A stretch of 64,000 bases of DNA from Coprothermobacteraceae bacterium. GTDB taxonomy: Bacteria > Coprothermobacterota > Coprothermobacteria > Coprothermobacterales > Coprothermobacteraceae. Location of the stretch: positions 62,001 through 126,000 of the forward strand of contig JABLWY010000002.1 in the NCBI GenBank assembly GCA_013178255.1. Direction: 5' to 3'. Below, piece by piece: positions 7,508 through 15,909 of the stretch (its first letter is position 1; every line of letters starts with the position of its first letter). The translations under genes were made by a program, and so were the position numbers. Below the pieces are notes generated by a model. The model was not told where the DNA came from. It worked only from the letters and a program-made list of their open reading frames with translations, and did not search any database.

Positions 7508-9727
7508 CTAGCGAACACCCGGGGGCGTCTCTTCCGTTGCCGTCCCCGGGTTTACTGTTTCTGACGACGGAAGCGGGTTTGTGGTGCACGGATCTTCTTG
7601 AGGCAGGCTCCGCGTTGGAGTTGGCCAGAGCACTCTGACCGGGGTGAATGTCGAGCAGTAGGCACTATACAGCGTGTCAAGGCTGGAGTTCGTTTCTATG
7701 GGCTTCCAATTGACCGGTGATATCTGCAATGGCATCGAGTCGGGACGAGTCACGCTGGTGACGGCTTTTTGGTTACCCCCGCCATACAGTTCTGAGTCGT
7801 CGAAATTCACGGTAACCTGCACTATGCCGTCCGGTTTTTGCATGGGCGGTCCTACTGGTATGAGCTTCGCTAGGAAAAGGTCTCTAGCTGTCAAACCCCA
7901 AGTCCACATGCCTGGATGTTTTGTGGTCATATTCTTGTAAGCTGCCTGAACCTCTGGGGCGTCTGCGTCAATGCCCACAGTCAGGGCATAAACGAAGTTC
8001 GTCGAGTAACCAACATACCAAGAGTCCTTCCACGAGCTCGTGGTACCACTTTTACCCGCCAGGAAGCGACCGTCTACAGCAGCCTTGGGGGTGTACTGGT
8101 TGTTCATGAACATGCTGTGCAGCATGTCACTCATTACATAGGCCGTAGTTTCATCTATTACTCTGTACTTCCAAGGGGTCTGCTGGTAGATTGTGATCCC
8201 TAGGTTGTTGACCACTCTGCTTATGAAAACAGGTTCCACAGCGTAGCCGCCGTTTGCCAGCGGCGCATACGCGAGAGCCAGATTTACTGGGCTGACCTCG
8301 TTTACACCTATAGCAGTGCTCGGTACGAGTCTTATCTCTTCACTGATTCCAAATTTCTTTGCGTAGTACTGAACGGCGTCCAACCCTAACATAAGAGCAG
8401 TCTTGACTGCTACTACATTGCTGGAGCGCACCAAGGCGTCCCTTATCGTGAGCTTGCCCCACCACGTCTTGTTGAATTCGTGTGGGGTCCAAGTGCCACC
8501 AACCACTGTAACCGTAATTGCTTCTGATACCATGGTGTCGAAGGGTGCTAGCATGTTCATTTGAACAGCAGCCGAATATTCGATTGGTTTGAACGACGAC
8601 CCAGTGGACCGAACAGCTGCTGCGCGATTGTACTGGGTTTCGCTGTACCTTCGTCCCCCAACCATGGCAAGCAACTCACCGCTTCGCGGATCTATGATTA
8701 CAGCTCCAGGCTGTGGTTGCTTTACACCTTTGTCGTCCACGACTATGGTTCCAGTTATAGTTTGGTCTCGCTCAGCTAGGTGCTTGTCGAGCGAAGCTTG
8801 AAGTGCTTCGATCAACTTCTTGTCGAAGGTTGAGTATACGCTGAGTCCTCCACGGTATGTGATGTCAGGACCAAAATTCTCTACCATGAACTGCCTTATG
8901 TAATCCAGCGCGTATCCTGTTGCATCTTCCTCCACTCTAGTTTTATCAGCTAGACGAATTTCCTCCGACTTTGCTGCCTCATATTCATCGTTACTGATCC
9001 ACCCTATGTTCTTTAGCTTTGCAAGCACATTGTTGCGCGCAGCTGTAGCGGCTTGAAGGTCCACCGTGGGAGCGCGGACGGATGGTGCAGGCAGGATGCC
9101 AGCTAACATGGCTGCTTGCGCTAACGTAAGTTCGTTCGCGTGTTTGCCAAAGTAGTGCAGCGCGGCTGTCTCTACACCCTGGCACCCATCACCCAGGTAA
9201 ACCATGTTCAAGTACAGCTCTAGTACTTGATCTTTTGTATAACGTTGTTCTAGCCTATAGGCCAAGATCAGCTCTTTCAGTTTGCGGTCGATAGACCTTT
9301 CCAAACCGAGATTGAACATAATGCGGGCCAGCTGTTGAGTTATGGTGCTGCCGCCTTGGACGTTGCCTTGGAACACTATCTTAAAGAGTGCCCTCGCCAC
9401 GCCCATCCAGTCCACAGGACCATGCTCATAAAACCTATGATCCTCGGAACCAACAAACACCTTTTTGACGACTGGCCCCATTTCGTCCAAAGAGACGTAT
9501 TTGTAGGGGACGTTGCTACCTAAATAACCCAGGATTTCGCCGTTGCGGTCGTAGACAGTGCTTGGTTCTTGTATATCTAGTTTTATCTCGTCGGGCTGCG
9601 GCAATTGGGACGCCATAGATGTGACCACTTGCACTGCGTAAATAGTGGTCAAGATCGCTATTATTAGTAACACAGACAAAAGCCCCATGAAGAGCCTCGG
9701 AATGAGACGCGAAGCCTTTTTAGCCAT
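7508..9727 (-). CDS. Class A penicillin-binding protein 1A
   Basis: 739 residues, bifunctional peptidoglycan synthase. One membrane anchor (about 12-36) is followed by a GT51 glycosyltransferase domain with catalytic Glu95 in the EDHRFY motif and GGSTITQQL near 125-133. The transpeptidase has S377-x-x-K380 in STGSSFK, SSN at 435-437 and KSGT at 559-562. The C-terminal tail is rich in Pro/Thr/Ser. The ATG at 9727 has TATCAT six bases upstream and no Shine-Dalgarno, so the mRNA looks leaderless. It ends ten bases from the convergent M32 gene. Confidence 0.95.
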   Translation of the reverse strand: MAKKASRLIPRLFMGLLSVLLIIAILTTIYAVQVVTSMASQLPQPDEIKLDIQEPSTVYDRNGEILGYLGSNVPYKYVSLDEMGPVVKKVFVGSEDHRFYEHGPVDWMGVARALFKIVFQGNVQGGSTITQQLARIMFNLGLERSIDRKLKELILAYRLEQRYTKDQVLELYLNMVYLGDGCQGVETAALHYFGKHANELTLAQAAMLAGILPAPSVRAPTVDLQAATAARNNVLAKLKNIGWISNDEYEAAKSEEIRLADKTRVEEDATGYALDYIRQFMVENFGPDITYRGGLSVYSTFDKKLIEALQASLDKHLAERDQTITGTIVVDDKGVKQPQPGAVIIDPRSGELLAMVGGRRYSETQYNRAAAVRSTGSSFKPIEYSAAVQMNMLAPFDTMVSEAITVTVVGGTWTPHEFNKTWWGKLTIRDALVRSSNVVAVKTALMLGLDAVQYYAKKFGISEEIRLVPSTAIGVNEVSPVNLALAYAPLANGGYAVEPVFISRVVNNLGITIYQQTPWKYRVIDETTAYVMSDMLHSMFMNNQYTPKAAVDGRFLAGKSGTTSSWKDSWYVGYSTNFVYALTVGIDADAPEVQAAYKNMTTKHPGMWTWGLTARDLFLAKLIPVGPPMQKPDGIVQVTVNFDDSELYGGGNQKAVTSVTRPDSMPLQISPVNWKPIETNSSLDTLYSAYCSTFTPVRVLWPTPTRSLPQEDPCTTNPLPSSETVNPGTATEETPPGVR
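7518..7560 (+). terminator. Terminator for the M32 gene, inside the 3' end of the PBP gene
   Basis: CCCGGGGGCG (7518-7527) pairs with CGTCCCCGGG (7541-7550) over ten pairs, one of them G-U, and is followed by TTTACTGTTT. It lies within the last codons of the convergent PBP gene. Confidence 0.5.
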
Positions 9728-9733
9728 AGTAAA

Positions 9734-9739
9734 ATGATA
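9734..9739 (-). promoter_or_regulatory. -10 box of the leaderless PBP1A gene
   Basis: TATCAT on the minus strand, six bases before the ATG. A possible opposing -10 (TATATT, 9741-9746) for tyrS lies two bases away. Confidence 0.5.
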
Positions 9740-9784
9740 CTATATTGGGGCGAACAGCATCGTTCAAAAAAGGAGGTTCCTGTC

Positions 9785-10981
9785 TTGGACATAGATGCTC
9801 AGGTCACATTCCTTAAACGCAATGTCGTGGACTTGATCAGCGAAGAAGACCTCAGGAAGAAGCTAGAGAAATCACTGTCCAGTGGTAAGCCGCTTAGAGT
9901 CAAGCTTGGCGCTGACCCGTCTGCTCCTGATTTGCACTTGGGCCACCTAGTGGTGTTGCGGAAACTGCGCGATTTTCAGAAGTTGGGGCATAAGATTGTG
10001 TTCATCATAGGCGACTTCACAGGATGCATCGGGGATCCCACAGGTCGTAACAAGACGAGGCCACCGCTGACCAAAGAAGAAGTGTTGATGAACGCAAGAA
10101 CGTACGAGGAACAAGTATTCAAAGTACTGGACCCTGCTATGGTCGAGATCAGGTTCAATAGCGAATGGAGCGAGCCAATGAATGCAAGAGACGTGATAGT
10201 CAACCTTGCTTCCAAGTACACCTTGGCTAAGCTCTTGGAGCGCGAGGATTTCAGTAGACGATATGCCAATGGTGTACCCATTTACGTTCACGAGCTTCTA
10301 TATCCTCTGTTTCAGGCGTATGACTCTGTGGCCGTTCAGGCAGACGTTGAACTGGGGGGCACTGACCAAGTCTTCAATCTTCTGGTTGGCAGGGACCTGC
10401 AGGAATCATATGGCCAGGAACCGCAAGTAGTCATGACAATGCCACTGCTGGTGGGGTTGGATGGCGAAAAGAAGATGTCGAAGTCGTTGGGCAACTATGT
10501 GGCTTTCAACGACCCGCCAAAGGAGATGTTTGGGAAGCTGATGAGTATACCTGACTCACTCATGCCCACGTATTACAGGCTGCTTACTGACCTTCCCGAT
10601 GATGAGATTGAAGAGACACTGGCGGGTCACCCGCGTGATGCAAAGCTAAAGTTGGCAAGCATTATCACAGCCTTTTTCTACGGCGAAGAAGTGGCAGATC
10701 ATGAGAGGCAGGAGTTTCTAAGGGTCTTTTCAAGAAAGGAACTCCCAGAGGAGATTCCTGCATATGACATTCAGAAGTTGTATAATGAAAACGTGAAGAC
10801 CCTAACGGATTTGTTGGTTAGGATCGGGGCAGCATCAAGTAGGAGCGAAGCTAAAAGGCTTGTGGACGGCGGCGGAGTATACATTAACGGTATTCGTCAG
10901 GAGGATCCTCTAGCTGAGCTACAGCTTCACCCCGGTGACGTCCTCAAAGTCGGTAAACGCAAGTTTTTCAGGTTTCAATAG
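9785..10981 (+). CDS. tyrS: Tyrosyl-tRNA synthetase
   Basis: 398 residues from TTG 9785, chosen because AGGAGG lies eight bases upstream and the family N-terminus fits; an upstream in-frame ATG at 9734 has no such site. The HIGH-type motif is HLGH, the KMSKS motif is intact (KKMSKS), and an S4 RNA-binding domain lies at the C-terminus. Length and the TGCIGDPTGR segment suggest the TyrRS-2 (TyrZ) type. It charges tRNA-Tyr with tyrosine in the cytoplasm. It is the first gene of a unit that continues three bases later into the porCDAB genes, an unusual pairing. Confidence 0.95.
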   Translation: MDIDAQVTFLKRNVVDLISEEDLRKKLEKSLSSGKPLRVKLGADPSAPDLHLGHLVVLRKLRDFQKLGHKIVFIIGDFTGCIGDPTGRNKTRPPLTKEEVLMNARTYEEQVFKVLDPAMVEIRFNSEWSEPMNARDVIVNLASKYTLAKLLEREDFSRRYANGVPIYVHELLYPLFQAYDSVAVQADVELGGTDQVFNLLVGRDLQESYGQEPQVVMTMPLLVGLDGEKKMSKSLGNYVAFNDPPKEMFGKLMSIPDSLMPTYYRLLTDLPDDEIEETLAGHPRDAKLKLASIITAFFYGEEVADHERQEFLRVFSRKELPEEIPAYDIQKLYNENVKTLTDLLVRIGAASSRSEAKRLVDGGGVYINGIRQEDPLAELQLHPGDVLKVGKRKFFRFQ

Positions 10982-10993
10982 GAGGTGATTTGT

Positions 10994-11557
10994 TTGTTAG
11001 AAGTTAGATGGCACGGCCGTGCTGGACAGGGTGTGAAAACAGCAGCATATCTATTGGCGGAGGCAGCTATGGACACGGGAAAATACATTCAGGCTTTTCC
11101 CGAATATGGTGCAGAGAGATCTGGAGCACCCATCGCTGCTTTTACGCGTATCGACGACAACCCCATAAGGATTCATTATGGAATTAGGAACCCAGATGTG
11201 GTTGTAGTTGTGGATGAGTCTTTGATCGGCGCCATGGACGTGACAGCAGGATTGAAAAACAATGGCGTCCTGCTGATCAACAGTGCTCAAGACCCCTCTT
11301 TCTACAAGTCAAAACTCGGTGATTTTCAAGGTCGCGTTGCGACCGTCGATGCTACGAAGATTGCACTAGAAACCATAGGAAGGCCTATTCCAAACATACC
11401 CATCATGGGTGCTTTGCTCAAAGTGACTGGAGTCGTTTCACTAGACGACCTAGAACCCAGGTTACGCCACAAATTCAGTGCAAAGTTTAGCCAAGAGGTC
11501 GTAGAGGGGAACGTGAAAGCACTTCGTCGCGGTTTCGAGGAGGTGAAGGTACTGTGA
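10994..11557 (+). CDS. porC: Pyruvate:ferredoxin oxidoreductase, gamma subunit
   Basis: 187 residues from TTG 10994, placed after GGAGGTGA; an in-frame GTG at 10985 overlaps that site and is unlikely. The gamma-family signature GRAGQGVKTAAYLLAEA is at the N-terminus. The order gamma-delta-alpha-beta is that of Thermotoga-type PFOR. The complex decarboxylates pyruvate to acetyl-CoA and CO2 with reduction of ferredoxin. The gene overlaps the delta gene by GTGA and the four subunits are clearly one operon. Confidence 0.92.
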   Translation: MLEVRWHGRAGQGVKTAAYLLAEAAMDTGKYIQAFPEYGAERSGAPIAAFTRIDDNPIRIHYGIRNPDVVVVVDESLIGAMDVTAGLKNNGVLLINSAQDPSFYKSKLGDFQGRVATVDATKIALETIGRPIPNIPIMGALLKVTGVVSLDDLEPRLRHKFSAKFSQEVVEGNVKALRRGFEEVKVL

Positions 11558-11838
11558 AAGAGCAGAAATGGAATGAACTGCCTGAGGGCGTAGTGGTACC
11601 AGAGGGTGGCAACTCTCAGGGTACATACATAGTCGCAGGGTGGAGGACTTTCAAACCCGTAGTCAATTCCGAGAAATGCATAAACTGCATGACGTGCTGG
11701 ATCATGTGCCCAGACAACGCGGTGCAGGCAAGTGGCGGAAAAATGCTGGGTTTTGACTACCTAGCCTGTAAGGGGTGCGGTGTTTGCGCAGAGGTGTGCC
11801 CAGTGAAGGCCATTGACATGGTTAAGGAGGAACGATAG
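11554..11838 (+). CDS. porD: Pyruvate:ferredoxin oxidoreductase, delta subunit (2x[4Fe-4S] ferredoxin)
   Basis: 94 residues with two ferredoxin cluster motifs, CINCMTCWIMCP and CKGCGVCAEVCP, which carry electrons from the TPP site to external ferredoxin. The GTG start overlaps the gamma stop by four bases. The SD-like AAGGAGG near its end serves the alpha gene. Confidence 0.93.
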   Translation: MKEQKWNELPEGVVVPEGGNSQGTYIVAGWRTFKPVVNSEKCINCMTCWIMCPDNAVQASGGKMLGFDYLACKGCGVCAEVCPVKAIDMVKEER

Positions 11839-11840
11839 GT

Positions 11841-13019
11841 ATGAAGGTCGCTCTCGAGACAAACCAACTCATGGCTTTTGCCATGAAGCAGATAGAGCCC
11901 CATGTGGTGGCTGCTTACCCCATTACTCCTTCCACCGAGGTTGTTCAGGAGTTTTCGCAATATGTGGCAAACGGTGACGTGAGAACAGAGTTCGTGGCAG
12001 TGGAGAGTGAGCACTCCGCCATGTCAGCTTGTTTGGCGGCTTCTTTGGCCGGTGCCAGAGTGATGACGGCAACCGCGTCCCAAGGTTTGGCTTTTATGTG
12101 GGAAATGCTGCACATTGCCTCAGCTTCCAGAGCCCCCATAGTAACCATAGTGGCAAACAGAGCTCTTAGTGCTCCTATAAATATCCACGGTGACCACTCA
12201 GACGCTATGGGTGCTAGGGACACAGGCTGGATTCAGCTGTGGGCGGAGAGTGCTCAAGAAGCTTATGACAACGTCATCCAGGCTATCAGAATTGGCGAAG
12301 ATCCCAGAGTTCGTTTCCCCGTGCTGGTGAACTACGATGGTTTCACTACATCCCATGCAGTAGAGACGGTGGAAGTGCTCGAGGACGAAGAAGTTAGGAA
12401 GTTCATAGGTAGTTTCCCTAGGCCAGAAGTCAACTTCTTGAACATCGAGAAGCCTGCTAGTTTTGGCGTCTTGGCTTTGCAGGACTACTACATGGAGTTC
12501 AAGAGAGCTCAGGCTGAGGCTTACAAGAATGTGAAGCCAGTGGTGTTGGAAGTCGCAGAGGCTTATGCGAAACTGACGGGCCGCAAGTACGGGCTCATAG
12601 AGGAATACAAGCTAGAGGATGCAGACGTGGTTCTAGTTGCCATGAATAGCGCCGCGGGAACAGCCAAAGAAACCGTTGATAAGCTCAGACAGGCTGGCAA
12701 GAAAGTCGGCGTCCTCAAGATAAGGCTGTTCAGGCCTTTCCCCATAGAAGAAGTTGCTTCTGCACTGAAAGGCGCCAAGGCCGTTGTGGTAATGGATCGC
12801 GCTTACACTTACGGTGGTCCTGCGGGTCCCCTTTTCTGCGACATAGCCGCGGCGCTAACGAATGTCGCTCAAAGACCACTTCTTGGCAACGTGGTTGCAG
12901 GCTTGGGTGGCAGAGATATCACCATGGAACACGTCGAACACATGTTCAACTTGGGTTATAAGGCTCTTGAGAGAGGTTCTTTTGAGCCTCTGGTAACTTG
13001 GGTCGGCGTGAGGGAGTGA
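11841..13019 (+). CDS. porA: Pyruvate:ferredoxin oxidoreductase, alpha subunit
   Basis: 392 residues, the normal alpha length. It carries the PFOR domain I segments AAYPITPSTE near residue 25 and NRALSAPINIHGDHSD near 107-122, typical of the pyruvate-type enzyme, and a C-terminal transketolase-C-like domain (KVGVLKIRLFRPFP). It starts two bases after porD with AAGGAGG upstream. I call pyruvate over 2-oxoisovalerate on this motif, with some residual doubt. Confidence 0.93.
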   Translation: MKVALETNQLMAFAMKQIEPHVVAAYPITPSTEVVQEFSQYVANGDVRTEFVAVESEHSAMSACLAASLAGARVMTATASQGLAFMWEMLHIASASRAPIVTIVANRALSAPINIHGDHSDAMGARDTGWIQLWAESAQEAYDNVIQAIRIGEDPRVRFPVLVNYDGFTTSHAVETVEVLEDEEVRKFIGSFPRPEVNFLNIEKPASFGVLALQDYYMEFKRAQAEAYKNVKPVVLEVAEAYAKLTGRKYGLIEEYKLEDADVVLVAMNSAAGTAKETVDKLRQAGKKVGVLKIRLFRPFPIEEVASALKGAKAVVVMDRAYTYGGPAGPLFCDIAAALTNVAQRPLLGNVVAGLGGRDITMEHVEHMFNLGYKALERGSFEPLVTWVGVRE

Positions 13020-13026
13020 TGAACAG

Positions 13027-13971
13027 ATGGCGATAAACTTAAAAGCACTTACTGACAAAGAAGCACGGTTTGTAGGCGGCCACAGGCTCTGTGCAGGATG
13101 CAACGAAGGTACCATCGTTAGACAGGTTCTGCTGGCGGCTAGTGACTACGAAGTAGCAGTCTTAAACGCCACGGGATGCTTAGAAGTTACAACCTCTGTC
13201 TATCCCTATAGCTCCTGGAAGGTACCGTGGCTGCATGAGGCTTTTGAAAATGCTGCAGCTGCAGCTAGCGGCGCCGAGGCTGCCTATAAGGCTCTCAAGA
13301 GATTCGGTGAGCTTCCCGCAGATAAGAAGATTAAGTTCATAGCATTCGGAGGAGACGGAGGTACCTACGACATCGGTTTACAAGCACTTTCGGGCGCTTT
13401 GGAAAGAGGCCATAGCTTCCTCTATGTGCTGCTGGACAACGAGGCTTACATGAATACTGGAATTCAGAGGTCTTCTTCTACGCCTCCCTACGCATGGACG
13501 ACGACCTCGCCTGTGGGTGCAGCCATACCAGGAAAGGTTCAGCCCAAGAAGAACATTGTTGAAATTGTTGCTGCACACGGTGTTCCCTATGTTGCGACGG
13601 CATCTCCTAGCCACTACATTGACCTCATGAACAAAGTGCAGAAAGCTCTGAGCTACGAAGGTCCAACGTTCCTGGCGGTCTATTCAAACTGCAACAGAGG
13701 TCACAGGAACCCCACAGAACTCTCTATCGCTGTTTCAAGAATGGCTGTGGAGACGAACTACTGGCCGCTTTATGAGATCGAACAGGGCAAGTACAAGATC
13801 ACATACAAACCTCGTCAGCCGAAGCCCATTGAAGAGTGGTTGAAGATGCAGGGAAGGTTTGCGCACCTGCTGAAGCCGGAGAGCAAGCCACTTGTGGAAC
13901 AGCTGCAGAAGTGGATAGACGAGAAGTGGGAGCTCCTTCAGAAGAAAGAGGAGTTCAGTAAGACTCTCTAA
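13027..13971 (+). CDS. porB: Pyruvate:ferredoxin oxidoreductase, beta subunit (TPP-binding)
   Basis: 314 residues. The TPP/Mg motif is GGDGGTYDIG with the downstream Asn in LLDNEAYMNTG. Cluster cysteines lie in CAGCNEG and in TGCLE, with a later one in SNCNRG, as in other beta subunits. It is the last gene of the operon and is followed by a strong terminator. Confidence 0.93.
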   Translation: MAINLKALTDKEARFVGGHRLCAGCNEGTIVRQVLLAASDYEVAVLNATGCLEVTTSVYPYSSWKVPWLHEAFENAAAAASGAEAAYKALKRFGELPADKKIKFIAFGGDGGTYDIGLQALSGALERGHSFLYVLLDNEAYMNTGIQRSSSTPPYAWTTTSPVGAAIPGKVQPKKNIVEIVAAHGVPYVATASPSHYIDLMNKVQKALSYEGPTFLAVYSNCNRGHRNPTELSIAVSRMAVETNYWPLYEIEQGKYKITYKPRQPKPIEEWLKMQGRFAHLLKPESKPLVEQLQKWIDEKWELLQKKEEFSKTL

Positions 13972-13988
13972 CCAGTAGTTGAAGGCAG

Positions 13989-14618
13989 CTAAGGGGAGCT
14001 AGATGCTCCCCTTTTCTGTTTCGCCCTTAGGGAGCTCAGCGGACATCCGCTGCACCTGGGGGTCTTGGTACAGTGGGCTTTCCCCAGCTCCACAAAAGCG
14101 GCGTGAAGTGCTTTCATAAACGTGGTGGAACCGTCGGTGTACGTTGTCAGAAGGCGCTTTATGTCTTCGTAGTCAAACCGTCCTTCGTATAGACCGCATC
14201 GTGTCAGTACCCTATAGGTGTAAGCATCAACGACCATCTCAGGTTTATCAAGGGCATACAGCAATATGCTATCCGCCGTTTCAGGCCCTATACCCTTTAT
14301 AGCCATTAGCTCTGTTCGGGTAGGCTCCTTCCTAGAAAGCATGAGCTCGGACAGAGCTTTGAGGGTCAGTGCTTTCCGTTTCGCGAAGCCGGCGGGCTTT
14401 ATCAGCTCCTCTAAGCCATCTGCTTGGAGAAGGGCGTCCCAAGAGCCAATCCCTGCTGATTTCAGATTGTCTAGCGCCTTTTCCACATTACGCCAGTTCG
14501 TATTCTGAGTCAGTACGGCTGATACAGCAACTTCGAATACACTTTCCCCAGGCCACCAATTGGGATCGCTGTAGTACGAGAGTAGGGTCTTGACCAGTTT
14601 ATGCCATTCGAGATTCAT
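13989..14618 (-). CDS. HhH-GPD DNA glycosylase, endonuclease III-related
   Basis: 209 residues. The helix-hairpin-helix is MAIKGIGPETADS, and the catalytic Asp lies in VVDAYTYRV, where Lys is absent from the usual Nth site. This suggests a monofunctional base-excision glycosylase. The C-terminus has C-x5-C-x2-C (HCTKTPRCSGCP) but no fourth cysteine follows, so the [4Fe-4S] ligand set looks incomplete. The start at 14618 is preferred because TATTCT lies seven bases upstream. An in-frame ATG at 14654 would add a hydrophobic extension with no Shine-Dalgarno. Confidence 0.8.
   Translation of the reverse strand: MNLEWHKLVKTLLSYYSDPNWWPGESVFEVAVSAVLTQNTNWRNVEKALDNLKSAGIGSWDALLQADGLEELIKPAGFAKRKALTLKALSELMLSRKEPTRTELMAIKGIGPETADSILLYALDKPEMVVDAYTYRVLTRCGLYEGRFDYEDIKRLLTTYTDGSTTFMKALHAAFVELGKAHCTKTPRCSGCPLSSLRAKQKRGASSSP
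13991..14020 (+). terminator. Terminator of the por operon
   Basis: AAGGGGAGC (13991-13999), a TAGAT loop, and GCTCCCCTT (14005-14013), then TTCTGTTT. It lies in the last codons of the convergent gene. Confidence 0.75.
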
Positions 14619-14625
14619 ATGGTGT

Positions 14626-14631
14626 AGAATA
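14626..14631 (-). promoter_or_regulatory. -10 box of the leaderless glycosylase gene
   Basis: TATTCT on the minus strand, seven bases before the ATG at 14618. It matches the consensus at four of six positions. Confidence 0.35.
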
Positions 14632-14678
14632 ATGATAGCAAATGTTAAAAGCATCTTAACACAGGAGGCGAATGCACT

Positions 14679-15851
14679 GTGGCTGAACTGGCAAAGAGAC
14701 TTGAGAATCTGGGTACCGAAGGCGCTTTTGAGGTGCTTGCTAGGGCAAAAGCGCTAGAAGCACAAGGCAGAAGAGTAGTTCACTTCGAGATTGGTGAACC
14801 TGACTTTGATACGCCAGAAAACATCAAGAAAGCTGCTTACGAAGCACTTGAGAAGGGTTACACCCACTATGTACCGGCGGCTGGCATACCTGAGGTTAAA
14901 GCAGCTTACGCTGATTACGTTGCCAAAACAAGGAACGCTAAAGTCGACCCTGATCAGATAGTAATCACTGTGGGAGCCAAGCCGATCATCTACTACACGA
15001 TGATGGCGCTGGTGGACCCCGGGGATGAAGTGATCTACCCTGACCCAGGGTATCCCATTTACGAGTCGGCGGCACGCTTTGCTGGCGCGACTCTGAAGCC
15101 TATAGTACTGCGCGAAGAAAACGGCTTCCGCTTGGACGTTGACGAGCTTAAGAGAATGGTGACACCCAAGACCAAGGTTATCGTTATCAACAGCCCCCAC
15201 AACCCTACCGGAAGCGCTTTGACTAAAGAAGAGCTGAAGGAAATACTTGCCCTTGCTGATGGGCAGAAGACTTTTATCCTCATGGACGAGCTTTACCACA
15301 GGATCTACTACAAAGGCGAGATGGCTCCTTCTATGTACGAATTCGAGGAAGCCCGCGACAAAGTAATCCTCATGGAGGGATTCTCAAAGATCTATGCCAT
15401 GACTGGTTGGAGGCTCGGCTATGGAGTGCTTCCTCCTGCATTGGTACCCTGGTTCAGCAGGTTGCAGACCAATATCTACAGCCATGCCCCCGCATTCATC
15501 CAGGTGGCTAGCATGGAGGCGTATCGGGGGCCGCAAGATGCTTCAAAGGCAATGGTGGATGAATTCAAGCGCAGAAGGGACTACATCGTACCGCGCATCA
15601 ATAGCATAAAGGGCATACATTGCCTTGAACCCGACGGTGCTTTCTACATCTGGATTAACATCAAGGATTTGAAGAAGCCTTCTAAGGAAGTTGCAGACTA
15701 CTTGCTCAACGAAGCTGGCGTTGCTCTTCTGGCCGGCAATTCGTTTGGCGAATCTGGTGAGGGATACATCAGAATCTCGTATGCAACCTCGATGGAGAAC
15801 ATTCAGTGGGGTCTAGACCAGATGGAGAAGGCCCTTGCGAGGTTGGTCTAA
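14679..15851 (+). CDS. PLP-dependent aminotransferase, class I/II
   Basis: 390 residues, GTG start ten bases after AGGAGG. Fold-type I features are FEIGEPDFDTP near the N-terminus, NSPHNPTGS, DELYHRI and the PLP-lysine motif SKIYAMTGWRLGY. The C-terminal substrate-carboxylate Arg lies in GYIRISYA. This is the aspartate/branched-chain-like group of thermophilic aminotransferases. In this setting it would feed 2-oxoacids to the por and ior enzymes. Exact substrate is not determinable. A strong terminator follows. Confidence 0.88.
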   Translation: MAELAKRLENLGTEGAFEVLARAKALEAQGRRVVHFEIGEPDFDTPENIKKAAYEALEKGYTHYVPAAGIPEVKAAYADYVAKTRNAKVDPDQIVITVGAKPIIYYTMMALVDPGDEVIYPDPGYPIYESAARFAGATLKPIVLREENGFRLDVDELKRMVTPKTKVIVINSPHNPTGSALTKEELKEILALADGQKTFILMDELYHRIYYKGEMAPSMYEFEEARDKVILMEGFSKIYAMTGWRLGYGVLPPALVPWFSRLQTNIYSHAPAFIQVASMEAYRGPQDASKAMVDEFKRRRDYIVPRINSIKGIHCLEPDGAFYIWINIKDLKKPSKEVADYLLNEAGVALLAGNSFGESGEGYIRISYATSMENIQWGLDQMEKALARLV

Positions 15852-15875
15852 AGGCGAAGGAACAAGTGAAGAAAT

Positions 15876-15899
15876 GGGGGGCCACACGGCCCCCCTTTT
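15876..15899. terminator. Rho-independent terminator between convergent genes
   Basis: Perfect 8-bp stem GGGGGGCC / GGCCCCCC with an ACAC loop, followed by TTTT. On the other strand it is followed by ATTTCTT, so it can work both ways. Confidence 0.85.
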
Positions 15900-15909
15900 G
15901 GTTAGAGCG

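Noticed and set aside
14754-15299. Minus-strand frame of 181 codons opposite the aminotransferase gene
   Set aside because: The aminotransferase motifs are unambiguous; the antisense frame has no start signals.
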